Shown here piece by piece: positions 26,712 through 34,904 of a stretch of 64,000 nt of DNA. The DNA is from Sphingomonas sp. (GTDB taxonomy: Bacteria; Pseudomonadota; Alphaproteobacteria; Sphingomonadales; Sphingomonadaceae): positions 1 to 64,000 of the forward strand of contig NZ_JAIERS010000024.1 in the NCBI RefSeq assembly GCF_019746665.1, given 5' to 3'. The notes beneath the pieces were generated by a model. It made no database searches. It was not told the DNA's origin and saw nothing but the letters and a program-made list of their open reading frames with translations. How positions within the stretch are numbered: the stretch's first letter is position 1; each line of letters begins with the position of its first letter. The position numbers were made by a program, and so were the translations under genes.

Positions 26712-28817
26712 ATGCGCGGATGGTTGGCGGCGGCGATGGCGGCAGGTCTGCCGGCGATGGCGATGGCGCAGACGGCCGCGCCGCCCAAGGCGGCCAAACG
26801 CCCGCACCAGGTGCAATCGCCCAATGGCACGCGCGAGGACAGCTATTATTGGCTGCGCGACGACACCCGCAAGAACCCCGAGATGCTCGCCTATCTCGCG
26901 GCCGAGAACGCCTATGCCGATGCGCAGCTCGCGCCGCTGAAGCCGCTCCAGGCCAAGCTGTACGAAGAGACCGTGAGCCATATCAAGCAGGACGATGCCT
27001 CGGTGCCGTTCCGCAAGAACGGCTATTGGTACGGCACGCGGTTCGCGACCGGCGCCGATTACCCGATCATCGAACGCCGCAAGGGCGAGCTCGGCGCGCC
27101 CGCGGAGACGATGTTCGATCAGCCGGCGATGGCGCGGGGCCATAACTTCTTCGCGCTGGGCGATTGGGACGTCAGCCCCGACAACCAGCGCGTCGCCTGG
27201 GCGGAAGATGTCGTCGGCCGGCGCCAATATACGCTGAAGGTGAAGAGCCTCGCGACCGGCGAGGTCGCCGGCGACACCATCACCAATATCGAGCCCAACC
27301 TCGTCTGGGCGGGTGACAACCGGACGTTGCTCTATATCGAGAAAGACCCCGTCACGCTGCGCGGCTTCCGGGTGAAGGCGCACCAGCTCGGCACGCCGGC
27401 GAGCGCCGACCGGCTCCTCTATGAGGAGAAGGACGATACCTTCAACATGCGCCTGTTGAAGACCGCCGACGAGCGCTGGATCTGCATCGCGATCTCGAGC
27501 ACGGTCAGTGACGAGCAGCGCTGCGCCCCCACCGCCAATCCCACCCAGTTCACCGTGATCGCCCCGCGCGCGCGCGAATTCCGATACGACGCCGATCATA
27601 TCGGCGATCACTGGGTGATCCGCACCAATCGCGGCGCGAAGAACTATAAGCTGGTGACGGTCGCCGACGCCGCGCTCGGCAAGGGACCGGCGGCGTGGCG
27701 CGATCTGACGCCGGCGAGCGACAGCGTGTTCATCCAGAACTTCCAGCCGTTCGAAGGGTTCATCGCGATCGATCAGCGCGAGGGCGGCAACCGGATGATC
27801 CGCCTGCTGACCGATGCCGGCAGGTCGGTGCCGGTGAAGGCCGACGAGCCCGCCTATCAGATGGCGCTCAGCATCAATGCCGAGGCCAAGACCGATTGGG
27901 TGCGCTACACCTATGCCTCGCTCGTGACGCCCACCACCACCTATGAAGTCAACGCCCGCACCGGCGAGCGGCGAGTGCTGAAGGTGGCGCCGGTGCCGGG
28001 TTATGATCCCACCAAATACACCACCGAAAGGCTGTGGGCGACAGCGCGCGACGGCACCCGGATTCCGGTCTCGATCGTCTATGCCAAGGGCGTGAAGCGC
28101 GACGGCACCGCCCCGCTCTTCCAATATGCCTATGGCAGCTATGGCATCTCGACCGATCCGGCGGTCGATCCGGGACGGATCGGGCTGCTCGATCGCGGCG
28201 TCGTCTATGCGATCGCGCATATCCGCGGCGGCCAGGAAATGGGCCGCGGCTGGTATGATGACGGGCATTTGCTGAACAAGCGCAACAGCTTCACCGATTT
28301 CATCGACGTGACGCGCTTCCTGGTCGCCAACAAATATGCGGCAAAGGGCCGGGTCGCGGCGCTCGGCGGCAGCGCCGGGGGGCTGTTGATGGGCGGCGTC
28401 GCCAATATGGCGCCCGAGGATTACAAGGTGATCATCGCCCAGGTGCCGTTCGTCGATGTGGTGACGACGATGCTCGATGCGTCGATCCCGCTCACCACCT
28501 TCGAATATGACGAATGGGGTAACCCGGCGCAGAAGCAATATTATGATTACATGCTGAGCTATTCGCCTTACGACAACGTAACCGCGAAGGCTTATCCCGC
28601 GCTCTATGTCGGCACCGGCCTGTGGGACAGCCAGGTGCAATATTATGAGCCGACCAAATGGGTCGCGAAACTTCGCGAGCTGAAGACCGACAGCAACCCG
28701 CTCGTCTTCCGCGTGAACATGGAGGCCGGGCATGGCGGCAAGTCCGGCCGGTTCGAGCGTTATCGCCAGAATGCCGAATGGCAGGCGTTCCTGCTCCAGC
28801 AGCTTGGGGTGAACTGA
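26712..28817 (+). CDS. Exported S9 family oligopeptidase (oligopeptidase B-like)
   Basis: 701 residues. A signal peptide of about 20 residues (LAAAMAAGLPAMAMAQ) is followed by the N-terminal SYYWLRDDTRKNPEMLAYL typical of protease II. A seven-bladed propeller covers about residues 90-420, then an alpha/beta-hydrolase domain. The nucleophile Ser is in LGGSAGGLLMG, the Asp in LYVGTGLWDSQV, and the catalytic His in MEAGHGGKSGR. It should cleave short peptides, probably after basic residues, in the periplasm. It has a GGGGGAGG ribosome site. The solute-binding lipoprotein downstream may handle related peptides. Confidence 0.9.
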   Translation: MRGWLAAAMAAGLPAMAMAQTAAPPKAAKRPHQVQSPNGTREDSYYWLRDDTRKNPEMLAYLAAENAYADAQLAPLKPLQAKLYEETVSHIKQDDASVPFRKNGYWYGTRFATGADYPIIERRKGELGAPAETMFDQPAMARGHNFFALGDWDVSPDNQRVAWAEDVVGRRQYTLKVKSLATGEVAGDTITNIEPNLVWAGDNRTLLYIEKDPVTLRGFRVKAHQLGTPASADRLLYEEKDDTFNMRLLKTADERWICIAISSTVSDEQRCAPTANPTQFTVIAPRAREFRYDADHIGDHWVIRTNRGAKNYKLVTVADAALGKGPAAWRDLTPASDSVFIQNFQPFEGFIAIDQREGGNRMIRLLTDAGRSVPVKADEPAYQMALSINAEAKTDWVRYTYASLVTPTTTYEVNARTGERRVLKVAPVPGYDPTKYTTERLWATARDGTRIPVSIVYAKGVKRDGTAPLFQYAYGSYGISTDPAVDPGRIGLLDRGVVYAIAHIRGGQEMGRGWYDDGHLLNKRNSFTDFIDVTRFLVANKYAAKGRVAALGGSAGGLLMGGVANMAPEDYKVIIAQVPFVDVVTTMLDASIPLTTFEYDEWGNPAQKQYYDYMLSYSPYDNVTAKAYPALYVGTGLWDSQVQYYEPTKWVAKLRELKTDSNPLVFRVNMEAGHGGKSGRFERYRQNAEWQAFLLQQLGVN

Positions 28818-28885
28818 GCCGCGCGGCGCGCGGGGCGGCGCAAAGGAGGCTGGCCCCCGCCCCGCCCGCTTGCCATAAGGCGGCC

Positions 28886-30346
28886 ATGCCGCGCTCGCTG
28901 ACGTTCGCCTGCCTCGCCGGCCTTGCCCTGCTCGGCGGGTGCAACCGGCGGCCCGATCAGGGGCCGGTGGTGGTGAGCGCGATCGGCGGCGCGCCCGAAC
29001 TGATCGACCCCGCCCGCCGTCCCCTCGACATGCCGGCGCGCTTGCTCCGCGATTCGATCGCGCAAGGGCTGGTGCGCTTCGACGCGCAGGGCCGCGTCGC
29101 TCCGGGGCTCGCCGAGCGCTGGACCGTGCTCGACGATGGCGCGAGCTATGTCTTCCGCCTGCGCGAGGCCGAATGGCCGGGTGGCAAGCGCATCACCGCC
29201 GCCGAGGTGATCGCCGCACTAGATCGCCAGCGCGCGCCCGGCTCGCGCAACCCGCTCGCCCCGTATCTCACCGCGATCGACGAGATCGTCGAGATGACGC
29301 CGCAGGTGATCGAGGTGCGGCTGAAGCGGCCGCGCCCCGATCTGCTCAATCTGTTCGCTCAGCCCGAACTCGGCATTGTCCGCCAGCGGCCGCCCGGCGG
29401 CACCGGCCCCTATCGCGCCAGCCGCGCGGGCGGCGGCTTCGTGCTGTTGAAGCCGGTGTTCGATCCGGTGCGCGCCGCCGATGGCGATACGCCGAGCCCC
29501 GAGGAGAATGTGCTGCTGACCGGGGAACGGGCCGCGCGCGCGCTCGCCCGGTTCCGCGCCGGCCAGTCCGATCTGGTGACGGGCGGCAGCTTCCTCGATC
29601 TGCCGATCGCGCGCGCGGCGGGGATCGCGCCCGCCAATTTCCGGCTCGATCTCCCCGCCGGGCTGTTCGGCCTCGCCATCGTCTCGCGCGAGGGGTTTCT
29701 GAGCGAGGCCGCCAACCGTGCCGCGCTCGCCGAGGGGATCGACCGCGCCGCCTTCACCGCCGCCTTCGCCGACGATTGGGCGCCGGCCGAGCAAATCCTG
29801 CCCGATCGACTCGACTCGGCGAACCCGCCGGCGCTCGCCAGCTGGGCGGTGACCGATGCGGGCGCGCGGCGCGCCGAGGCACGCCAGCGCGTCGCCGCCT
29901 GGCGTGCGGCCCATGGCGGGGAGGCGCCGGTGGTGCGGATCGCTTTGCCGCAGGGGCCGGGGGCGAACCTGCTGTTCGGCTTTGTCGGCGCATCGCTGCG
30001 CGCGATCGGGGTGACGCTGGTGCGCGTGCCCGCCACCGCCCCGACCGATCTGCAACTGATCGACGCAATCGCCCCTTACGATAGCGCGCGCTGGTATCTT
30101 TCGACCGCCTGCCCGGTGACGAGCGACGAGGCGGCCGCCCGGCTGATCGCGGCGCGCGACGCGAACGACATGTCCAGCCGCGCGGCGGAGATCGCGGCGG
30201 CCGACGGGCTGATCGCCGCCGACCAGTGCTTCATCCCGATCGCCCGGCCGCTGCGCTGGGCGGCGGTATCGTTGCGTCTGGCGCGCTGGCAGGGGAACGC
30301 GCGCGGCTGGCACCCGTTGAACCAGCTGAGACGCGAACCGAGATAA
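28886..30346 (+). CDS. Family 5 extracellular solute-binding lipoprotein
   Basis: 486 residues. A lipoprotein signal (FACLAGLALLGGC, Cys ~19) is followed by an SBP_bac_5 fold: AQGLVRFDAQGRVAPGLAERW near residue 55, VFRLREAEWPGGKRITAAEV, and a central region with LTGERAARALARFRAGQSD. Such proteins bind oligopeptides, nickel chelates or opines for ABC uptake. No permease or ATPase genes are adjacent, which is unusual for this family. Either its transporter is elsewhere or it has another role. It follows a peptidase gene by 68 bases on the same strand. Confidence 0.82.
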   Translation: MPRSLTFACLAGLALLGGCNRRPDQGPVVVSAIGGAPELIDPARRPLDMPARLLRDSIAQGLVRFDAQGRVAPGLAERWTVLDDGASYVFRLREAEWPGGKRITAAEVIAALDRQRAPGSRNPLAPYLTAIDEIVEMTPQVIEVRLKRPRPDLLNLFAQPELGIVRQRPPGGTGPYRASRAGGGFVLLKPVFDPVRAADGDTPSPEENVLLTGERAARALARFRAGQSDLVTGGSFLDLPIARAAGIAPANFRLDLPAGLFGLAIVSREGFLSEAANRAALAEGIDRAAFTAAFADDWAPAEQILPDRLDSANPPALASWAVTDAGARRAEARQRVAAWRAAHGGEAPVVRIALPQGPGANLLFGFVGASLRAIGVTLVRVPATAPTDLQLIDAIAPYDSARWYLSTACPVTSDEAAARLIAARDANDMSSRAAEIAAADGLIAADQCFIPIARPLRWAAVSLRLARWQGNARGWHPLNQLRREPR

Positions 30347-30351
30347 CAGCC

Positions 30352-30783
30352 ATGCCCCGCCAAGCCCGCATCGACCCCGAATTGTTCGACCGCTTCGCCA
30401 CCGCCGCCAACCTGTCGCGCGATCCCGCGGCGGTGCGCGCGCGCGTCGAGGGGATGGAGCGCGTGCTCGAACGGCTGGTGGTGATCCCCGGCATCAACCG
30501 GCCCATTGGCCTGGATGTGCTGCTCGATTTCGTGCCCGTCGCCGGCGATGTCGTCGCGGCGCTGCTCGGCGGCTGGATCGTGTGGGAGGCGCGCAACCTT
30601 GGCATGTCGCGCTTCCAGATCGCGCGGATGATGGGCAATGTCGGGCTCGATTTCGGGCTCGGGCTGATCCCGTTCGTCGGCGCGATCCCCGATTTCTTCT
30701 TCCGATCGAACACCCGCAACCTGCGGATCATCAAGCGCCATCTCGACAAGAATCACCCGGCGGGCGCGGTGGTGACGGGCTGA
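30352..30783 (+). CDS. DUF4112 membrane-associated protein
   Basis: 143 residues. Core features are FVPVAGDVVAALLGGWIVWEA and VGLDFGLGLIPFVGAIPDFFF, two hydrophobic hairpins each with a Pro-Val/Phe-Gly turn, which is the DUF4112 pattern. LDKNHP is near the C-terminus. The function is unknown; two membrane-embedded hairpins are likely. It starts 5 bases after the solute-binding gene, so the two are probably co-transcribed. It faces glutathione peroxidase tail-to-tail across 9 bases. Confidence 0.85.
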   Translation: MPRQARIDPELFDRFATAANLSRDPAAVRARVEGMERVLERLVVIPGINRPIGLDVLLDFVPVAGDVVAALLGGWIVWEARNLGMSRFQIARMMGNVGLDFGLGLIPFVGAIPDFFFRSNTRNLRIIKRHLDKNHPAGAVVTG

Positions 30784-30792
30784 AGGGCGCCG

Positions 30793-31266
30793 TTAGAGCA
30801 GCGCCTCGATGTCTTGTTCCAGCGTTTCGGGCTTCACCTGCGGGCCATAGCGGCGCACGACCTTGCCCTCGCGATCGACCAGGAACTTGGTGAAGTTCCA
30901 CTTGATCGATCGGCTGCCGAGCAGCCCCGGCGCCGCCGCCTTCAGTGCCTTGTACAACGGGTCCGCCCCCGCCCCGTTCACCTCGATCTTGGCGAACAGC
31001 GGGAAGCTGACGTCGTAGGTCAGCGAGCAGAAGCTCGCGATTTCCTCGGCCGATCCCGGCTCCTGCGCGCCGAACTGGTTGCACGGGAAGCCCAGCACCG
31101 CGAAGCCGCGCTCGCGGTAGCGCCGCCACAGCGCTTCGAGCCCGGCATATTGCGGAGTGAAGCCGCATTGCGACGCGGTGTTGACGATCAGCAGCACCTG
31201 GCCCGCATAATCGGCCAGCCGCTGCAGGCTGCCATCCGGGCGGCGGACTTGGTGCGTCGCGATCAT
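30793..31266 (-). CDS. Glutathione peroxidase (Cys type)
   Basis: 157 residues, a thioredoxin-fold peroxidase. The active site reads NTASQCGFTPQYAGLEAL, with Cys at the position that is selenocysteine in some animal enzymes. GFPCNQFGAQEPG holds the Gln, and KWNFTKFLVDREG the Trp of the catalytic triad. It reduces hydrogen peroxide and lipid hydroperoxides; bacterial Cys enzymes often use thioredoxin. The ATG at 31266 overlaps the GNAT stop as ATGA. It is the last gene of the lolC/E-lolD-GNAT run. Confidence 0.93.
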   Translation of the reverse strand: MIATHQVRRPDGSLQRLADYAGQVLLIVNTASQCGFTPQYAGLEALWRRYRERGFAVLGFPCNQFGAQEPGSAEEIASFCSLTYDVSFPLFAKIEVNGAGADPLYKALKAAAPGLLGSRSIKWNFTKFLVDREGKVVRRYGPQVKPETLEQDIEALL

Positions 31267-31862
31267 CGCTCCCCCTCGGCGCGGGCCAGCAGGAACTGAA
31301 GGTTCTGCCGCACCCCCGACCATTCGCTGGCGATGATCGAATAAACGACGAGATCGCGCAAGCGCCCGTCGGGCATCAGCTGATGGTTGCGCAGCACCCC
31401 GTCGCGCTTGGCGCCCAGCCGCTCGATCGCGCGCTGGCTGCGCTTGTTGAACCAATCGGTGCGGATCTGGACGACATTGCACCCCAGCACCTCGAACGCG
31501 TGGGTGAGGAGCAGCAGCTTCGCCTCGGTATTGAGCCCCGTGCGCTGCACCGAGCCGGCATAGAAAGTACCGCCGATCTCGACGCGCCTGTGCTGCTGGC
31601 TCATCCGCATGAACCGGGTGCAGCCAACCACGGCCCCGGCCGGGGTTTCGACGGTGAAGGGCATCGCGCGGCCGTGATCGCGCTCCTTCAGCATCGCCGC
31701 GACCGCCGTGGGCGGATCGTTGAAGGTCATCACATTGGCGAAGAACAGCTCGGTCAGTCCGCCATCGGCGGCGGCGGCGCCGAGCGCGGGCGCGTCCTCG
31801 ATCTGGAGCGGGCGCAGTGTCACGTGGCGCCCGGTCAGCGTCGGCGTGTCGGTCCAGCTCAT
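31263..31862 (-). CDS. GNAT family N-acetyltransferase (RimJ/RimL-like)
   Basis: 199 residues of the Acetyltransf_3 type. It starts with the pattern [19 protein letters not shown]; the middle has [11 protein letters not shown] and [57 protein letters not shown] is the acetyl-CoA region and C-terminal strand. It probably acetylates a protein N-terminus or a small amine; the substrate is unknown. The start overlaps the lolD stop by 4 bases, and the stop overlaps the peroxidase start by 4 bases, so this is one operon. Confidence 0.88.
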   Translation of the reverse strand: MSWTDTPTLTGRHVTLRPLQIEDAPALGAAAADGGLTELFFANVMTFNDPPTAVAAMLKERDHGRAMPFTVETPAGAVVGCTRFMRMSQQHRRVEIGGTFYAGSVQRTGLNTEAKLLLLTHAFEVLGCNVVQIRTDWFNKRSQRAIERLGAKRDGVLRNHQLMPDGRLRDLVVYSIIASEWSGVRQNLQFLLARAEGER

Positions 31863-32530
31863 GCCAATCTCCCCTCGTGCAGCCGCACCACCCGGTCCAT
31901 CTGGGCCGCCAGCCGTTCATTGTGCGTGGCGATCAGCGCGGCCGATCCCTGCTCGCGCACCAGCCGCAGCAGTTCGGCGAGGACGATGTCGGCGGTCGCC
32001 TCGTCGAGATTGCCGGTGGGCTCGTCGGCGAGCACCAGCGCCGGGCGGTTGGCGAGCGCGCGGGCGACCGCGACGCGCTGCTGCTCGCCGCCCGAAAGCT
32101 GGCTTGGCCGGTGCGTCAGCCGGTGCCCGAGCCCGAGCTTGGCGAGCAGATCGGCCGCCCGTGCCTCGGCCTCGGCCGGCAGAACTCCGCCGATCAGCTG
32201 CGGCAGCACGACATTCTCCGCCGCGCTGAAATCGGGGAGCAGGTGGTGGAACTGATAGACGAACCCCAGCCGGTCGCGCCGCAGGATGGTACGGCCATGC
32301 GCGTCGAGCTGGCTCGCCTCCTCGCCCGCGATCATGATCGAGCCGCCAAAGCCGCCCTCGAGCAGGCCGACCGCCTGGAGCAGCGTCGATTTGCCCGATC
32401 CCGAGGGGCCGAGCAGCGCGACGATCTCACCGGCGGCCACCGCCAGATCGACGCCGCGCAGCACCTCGATCGTCACCCCGCCCTGGGTGAAGCTGCGGGT
32501 CAGCCCCGCGACGCGCAACACGTCACTCAT
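31859..32530 (-). CDS. lolD: Lipoprotein-releasing system ATP-binding protein LolD
   Basis: 223 residues. Walker A is GPSGSGKST, signature [15 protein letters not shown], Walker [14 protein letters not shown] and H-loop [27 protein letters not shown] and the close match to MacB/LolD ATPases, plus coupling to a LolC/E permease, support LolD. It drives release of lipoproteins from the inner membrane to the carrier LolA. The start overlaps the 3' end of lolC/E by 8 bases. Confidence 0.93.
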   Translation of the reverse strand: MSDVLRVAGLTRSFTQGGVTIEVLRGVDLAVAAGEIVALLGPSGSGKSTLLQAVGLLEGGFGGSIMIAGEEASQLDAHGRTILRRDRLGFVYQFHHLLPDFSAAENVVLPQLIGGVLPAEAEARAADLLAKLGLGHRLTHRPSQLSGGEQQRVAVARALANRPALVLADEPTGNLDEATADIVLAELLRLVREQGSAALIATHNERLAAQMDRVVRLHEGRLA

Positions 32531-33773
32531 AGCGCAGCACCTGCACCGGATCGGTGTTCGCCGCCTTGAACGCCGGGTAAAGCGTCGCGAGGAAACTCAG
32601 CACCAGCGCCATCAGCGCGATCACGATCACCTCGATCGGATTGGGTTTGGAGGGCAGCTCGGTGAGGAAGCGGATCTGCGGGTCCCACAGATTTTGCCCG
32701 GTCAGCATCTGGATCGCGACCACCACATTCTGGCGGAAGGCGAGGAACACGAACCCCAGCGCCACCCCCGCGATCAGGCCAAGCACCCCGATCACGGTGC
32801 CCACCGTCACGAAGATGCGCAGCAGCCCGGCACGTGTCGCGCCCATTGTCCGCAGGATCGCGATGTCGCGCGTCTTGGCGCGCACCAGCATGATCAGCGA
32901 CGACAGGATGTTGAACACCGCGACGACGATGATGATCGACAGCACGGTGAACATCGCGACGCGCTCCACCTCCAGCGCCTCGAACAGCTGCGAGTTGAGC
33001 TGGCGCCAGTCGGACAGCACCGCGCGGCGACCGACCTTCTGCACCAGCGGCGCCAGGATTTGCTGCACCCGGTCCGCGTCGGTGGTGCGCAGTTCGATCA
33101 CGCCGACGCTGTCGCCCAGCATCAGCAAGGTCTGCGCGTCGGCCAGCGGCATCAGCACATAGGCCTTGTCATAATCATAGACGCCGACCTCGAAGATCGC
33201 GCCGACCGTGTACGACACGATCCGCGGCACCGTGCCGAACGGCGTCGTCTGCCCCTGCGGGCTGATTAGCGAAATCTCGCTGCCGACATCGGCGCCGAGC
33301 GCCTGGGCGAGGCGCGATCCGATCGCGATGCGGTTGCTGCCGGGGGTGATGCCGCGCAGATCGCCGTTCAGCACCCCGGCGCGGATTTCCTTGTTGCCCA
33401 GCAGATCGGCGGGGCTGAGGCCACGCAGCAGCACGGGTTCGGCGCGGCCGTTGTAGCTGGAAAAGAGCGGCTGCTCGATCAGCGGGGTCGCCTCGGTCAC
33501 GCCGGGGGTCGTCCTGGCTTGCGCGACCAGCTCGCGCCAGTCGCGGATCTGGCCGCCATAGCCCTGGATCACGGCATGGCCGTTCAGCCCCACGATCTTG
33601 TCGAACAGTTCGGCGCGGAAGCCGTTCATCACGCTCATCACGATGACGAGCGCCGCGACGCCGAGCATCACCGCGCTCAGGCTGATCCCGGCGACGAGGA
33701 AGATGAACCCCTCGCCCTTGCCGGGCAGCAAATAGCGGCGCGCGATCATCCGCTCATAGCGCGACAGGAACAT
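32523..33773 (-). CDS. lolC: Lipoprotein-releasing system permease LolC/LolE
   Basis: 416 residues of the FtsX/MacB type. One membrane segment lies near residue 25, a large periplasmic domain covers about residues 50-265, then three membrane segments. The N-terminus [23 protein letters not shown] is nearly diagnostic for Lol[13 protein letters not shown] and LRGLSPADL are in the periplasmic part. A single LolC/E-like permease next to lolD, as in many alphaproteobacteria, suggests a homodimer (LolF type). The ATG at 33773 matches the family; the longer frame upstream adds unrelated residues. Confidence 0.92.
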   Translation of the reverse strand: MFLSRYERMIARRYLLPGKGEGFIFLVAGISLSAVMLGVAALVIVMSVMNGFRAELFDKIVGLNGHAVIQGYGGQIRDWRELVAQARTTPGVTEATPLIEQPLFSSYNGRAEPVLLRGLSPADLLGNKEIRAGVLNGDLRGITPGSNRIAIGSRLAQALGADVGSEISLISPQGQTTPFGTVPRIVSYTVGAIFEVGVYDYDKAYVLMPLADAQTLLMLGDSVGVIELRTTDADRVQQILAPLVQKVGRRAVLSDWRQLNSQLFEALEVERVAMFTVLSIIIVVAVFNILSSLIMLVRAKTRDIAILRTMGATRAGLLRIFVTVGTVIGVLGLIAGVALGFVFLAFRQNVVVAIQMLTGQNLWDPQIRFLTELPSKPNPIEVIVIALMALVLSFLATLYPAFKAANTDPVQVLRYE

Positions 33774-34119
33774 GCTTGTCTCCGCGGCCCCCCGCTCGCC
33801 CGAGTTGGGCGTGGCCGCCGAGGTAGAGCGAGCGGACCGCGCTGGCAACTGCCGCCAGCGTTGTTGCCAATAGGCCACAGGCGTGCGGCAATCGCGCACG
33901 GGAACATCGTGGAACGATGACAAGCCGCGCCGTTGGGCTTAGCAACAACGCTACTGAGACACAGGCAAATGGCCGTGGTTCGGGGAGTTACCACCGACGC
34001 AGGGACACGGCGGTGGCAACGGTTCACTAGGGGGCTGACGAGCGATCGTCACGCAGGGCGCCCGGGTTGCGTTGAACCGCGATCCGGGCGCTTGCTGTTT
34101 CACCCCGCTTCGTTCCCCT
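33774..34119. other. Non-coding region between lolC and the heat-shock promoter
   Basis: No credible gene is seen. The longest open frames here (about 60-90 codons) show no recognisable protein pattern. The word GCGTTGTTGC occurs near 33858 and again inverted near 33941, and GGCAAC pairs with GTTGCC around 33844-33868, giving a possible stem-loop. The lolC promoter should lie at the left end, reading leftward. Nothing else stands out. Confidence 0.5.
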
Positions 34120-34148
34120 CTTGATCGGCTTTCGGCGCTTCCTAACTT
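34120..34148 (+). promoter_or_regulatory. Possible sigma-32-type promoter of hsp20
   Basis: CTTGAT at 34120-34125, preceded by CCCT, is followed 15 bases later by CCTAACTT at 34141-34148. This resembles the alphaproteobacterial heat-shock pattern (CTTGA, spacer, CYTATNT), with a weak -10. It would give a leader of about 80 bases ending in the hairpin described at 34207-34234. Confidence 0.4.
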
Positions 34149-34206
34149 TGGCGCATCGCGGTGCCATGCGGGCCGCGATACCGGCCGCGCTTCATGCGGG
34201 CCAGTC

Positions 34207-34234
34207 ATAAACACGCTCATTTGGAGGAGTTTAT
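34207..34234 (+). promoter_or_regulatory. ROSE-like RNA thermometer hairpin over the hsp20 ribosome site
   Basis: ATAAAC (34207-34212) pairs with GTTTAT (34229-34234). After an A-A mismatch (13/28), C14 pairs with G27, G15 bulges, and CTC (16-18) pairs with GAG (24-26). The loop is ATTTG. The whole Shine-Dalgarno GGAGGAG is buried in an imperfect stem that ends one base before the ATG. The CGCT opposite GAGG, with its bulged G, matches the YGCU hallmark of ROSE thermometers, which control small heat-shock genes in alpha- and gammaproteobacteria. Confidence 0.7.
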
Positions 34235-34684
34235 ATGCGTATCGATCTGTCCCCCTATCGCCGCTCGGCGATCGGCTTCGACCGTTTGTTCGACATGCTG
34301 GAGACGAGCGCCCGCCAGGCGCAGTCCGAAAATTATCCGCCGTTCAACCTCGAACGGCTGGCGGAGAATCACTATCGCATCACTCTCGCAGTCGCCGGTT
34401 TTCAGTCGAGCGAGATCGAGGTGACGGCGCAGCAGAACCTGCTGCTGGTGAAGGGCAAGAAGGACGATCAGGCACCGCAGGGCGCGTTCCTGCACCTGGG
34501 CATCGCCGCGCGCAGCTTCGAGCGGCGCTTCGAGCTCGCCGATTTCGTGCGGGTGGAGGAAGCGCGGCTCGCCGACGGCCTGCTGGTGATCGACCTGGTG
34601 CGCGAAGTACCCGAGGCGATGAAGCCGAAAACGATCGAGATCAAGACGGGCGCCGCCCCGGTGCTGGAGGCGCAGCCGGCGTAA
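34235..34684 (+). CDS. Small heat-shock protein (Hsp20/IbpA type)
   Basis: 149 residues. The N-terminal RIDLSPYRRSAIGFDRLFDMLE is a typical class A start in alphaproteobacteria. The alpha-crystallin domain covers about residues 38-130: FNLERLAENHYRITLAVAGF, then KGKKDD, FLHLGIAARSFERRFELADFVRV and LADGLLVIDL. The tail has the IEI motif for oligomer assembly (KTIEIKTG). It holds unfolding proteins in a refoldable state under heat stress. Control is probably at two levels: a heat-shock promoter and the leader hairpin that hides the ribosome site. Confidence 0.93.
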   Translation: MRIDLSPYRRSAIGFDRLFDMLETSARQAQSENYPPFNLERLAENHYRITLAVAGFQSSEIEVTAQQNLLLVKGKKDDQAPQGAFLHLGIAARSFERRFELADFVRVEEARLADGLLVIDLVREVPEAMKPKTIEIKTGAAPVLEAQPA

Positions 34685-34710
34685 CCGCTTGATCCTGAAG
34701 AGCGACAGGG

Positions 34711-34745
34711 GCGTCCGGGCCGATGGGTCCGGGCGCTCTTTTTTT
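34711..34745 (+). terminator. Rho-independent terminator of hsp20
   Basis: GCGTCCGGGCC (34711-34721) pairs with GGTCCGGGCGC, loop GATG, through 11 base pairs including two G-T wobbles. TCTTTTTTT follows. It lies 26 bases after the hsp20 stop and closes a single-gene transcript. Confidence 0.85.
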
Positions 34746-34778
34746 CGGCACTGATCTTGGTGGGGCGGCGCGTGCCGC

Positions 34779-34877
34779 TTCCACCCACCCCAACCCCTCC
34801 CTTCCAGGGAGGGGCTTTCATAGGCGAGTGGTCGCCACTTCCCTCCCTGCAAGGGAGGGGTCGGGGGTGGGTCGAAG
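34779..34877. repeat. REP-like nested inverted repeat
   Basis: Outer arms CCACCCACCCC and GGGGGTGGG enclose two short palindromes: CCCCTCCCTTCCAGGGAGGGG, and CCCTCCCTGCAAGGGAGGGG on the other side. The element lies between the hsp20 terminator and the 3' end of pyrG. Its plan matches the element at 42951-43040, which has different bases, as expected for repeated extragenic palindromes. Confidence 0.75.
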
Positions 34878-34904
34878 CCCAGCGCACCGCCCCTAAGAGA
34901 CTCC

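Noticed and set aside
26598..28733. 711-codon minus-strand frame opposite the oligopeptidase
   Set aside because: Shadow frame with a composition typical of antisense GC-rich coding DNA; the plus-strand protein has complete catalytic motifs.
30793..31266. Possible selenoprotein (glutathione peroxidase)
   Set aside because: The active-site residue is encoded as Cys; there is no in-frame TGA at that position.
33933..34124. 63-codon frame upstream of hsp20
   Set aside because: No ribosome site or recognisable motif, and it overlaps the candidate heat-shock promoter.
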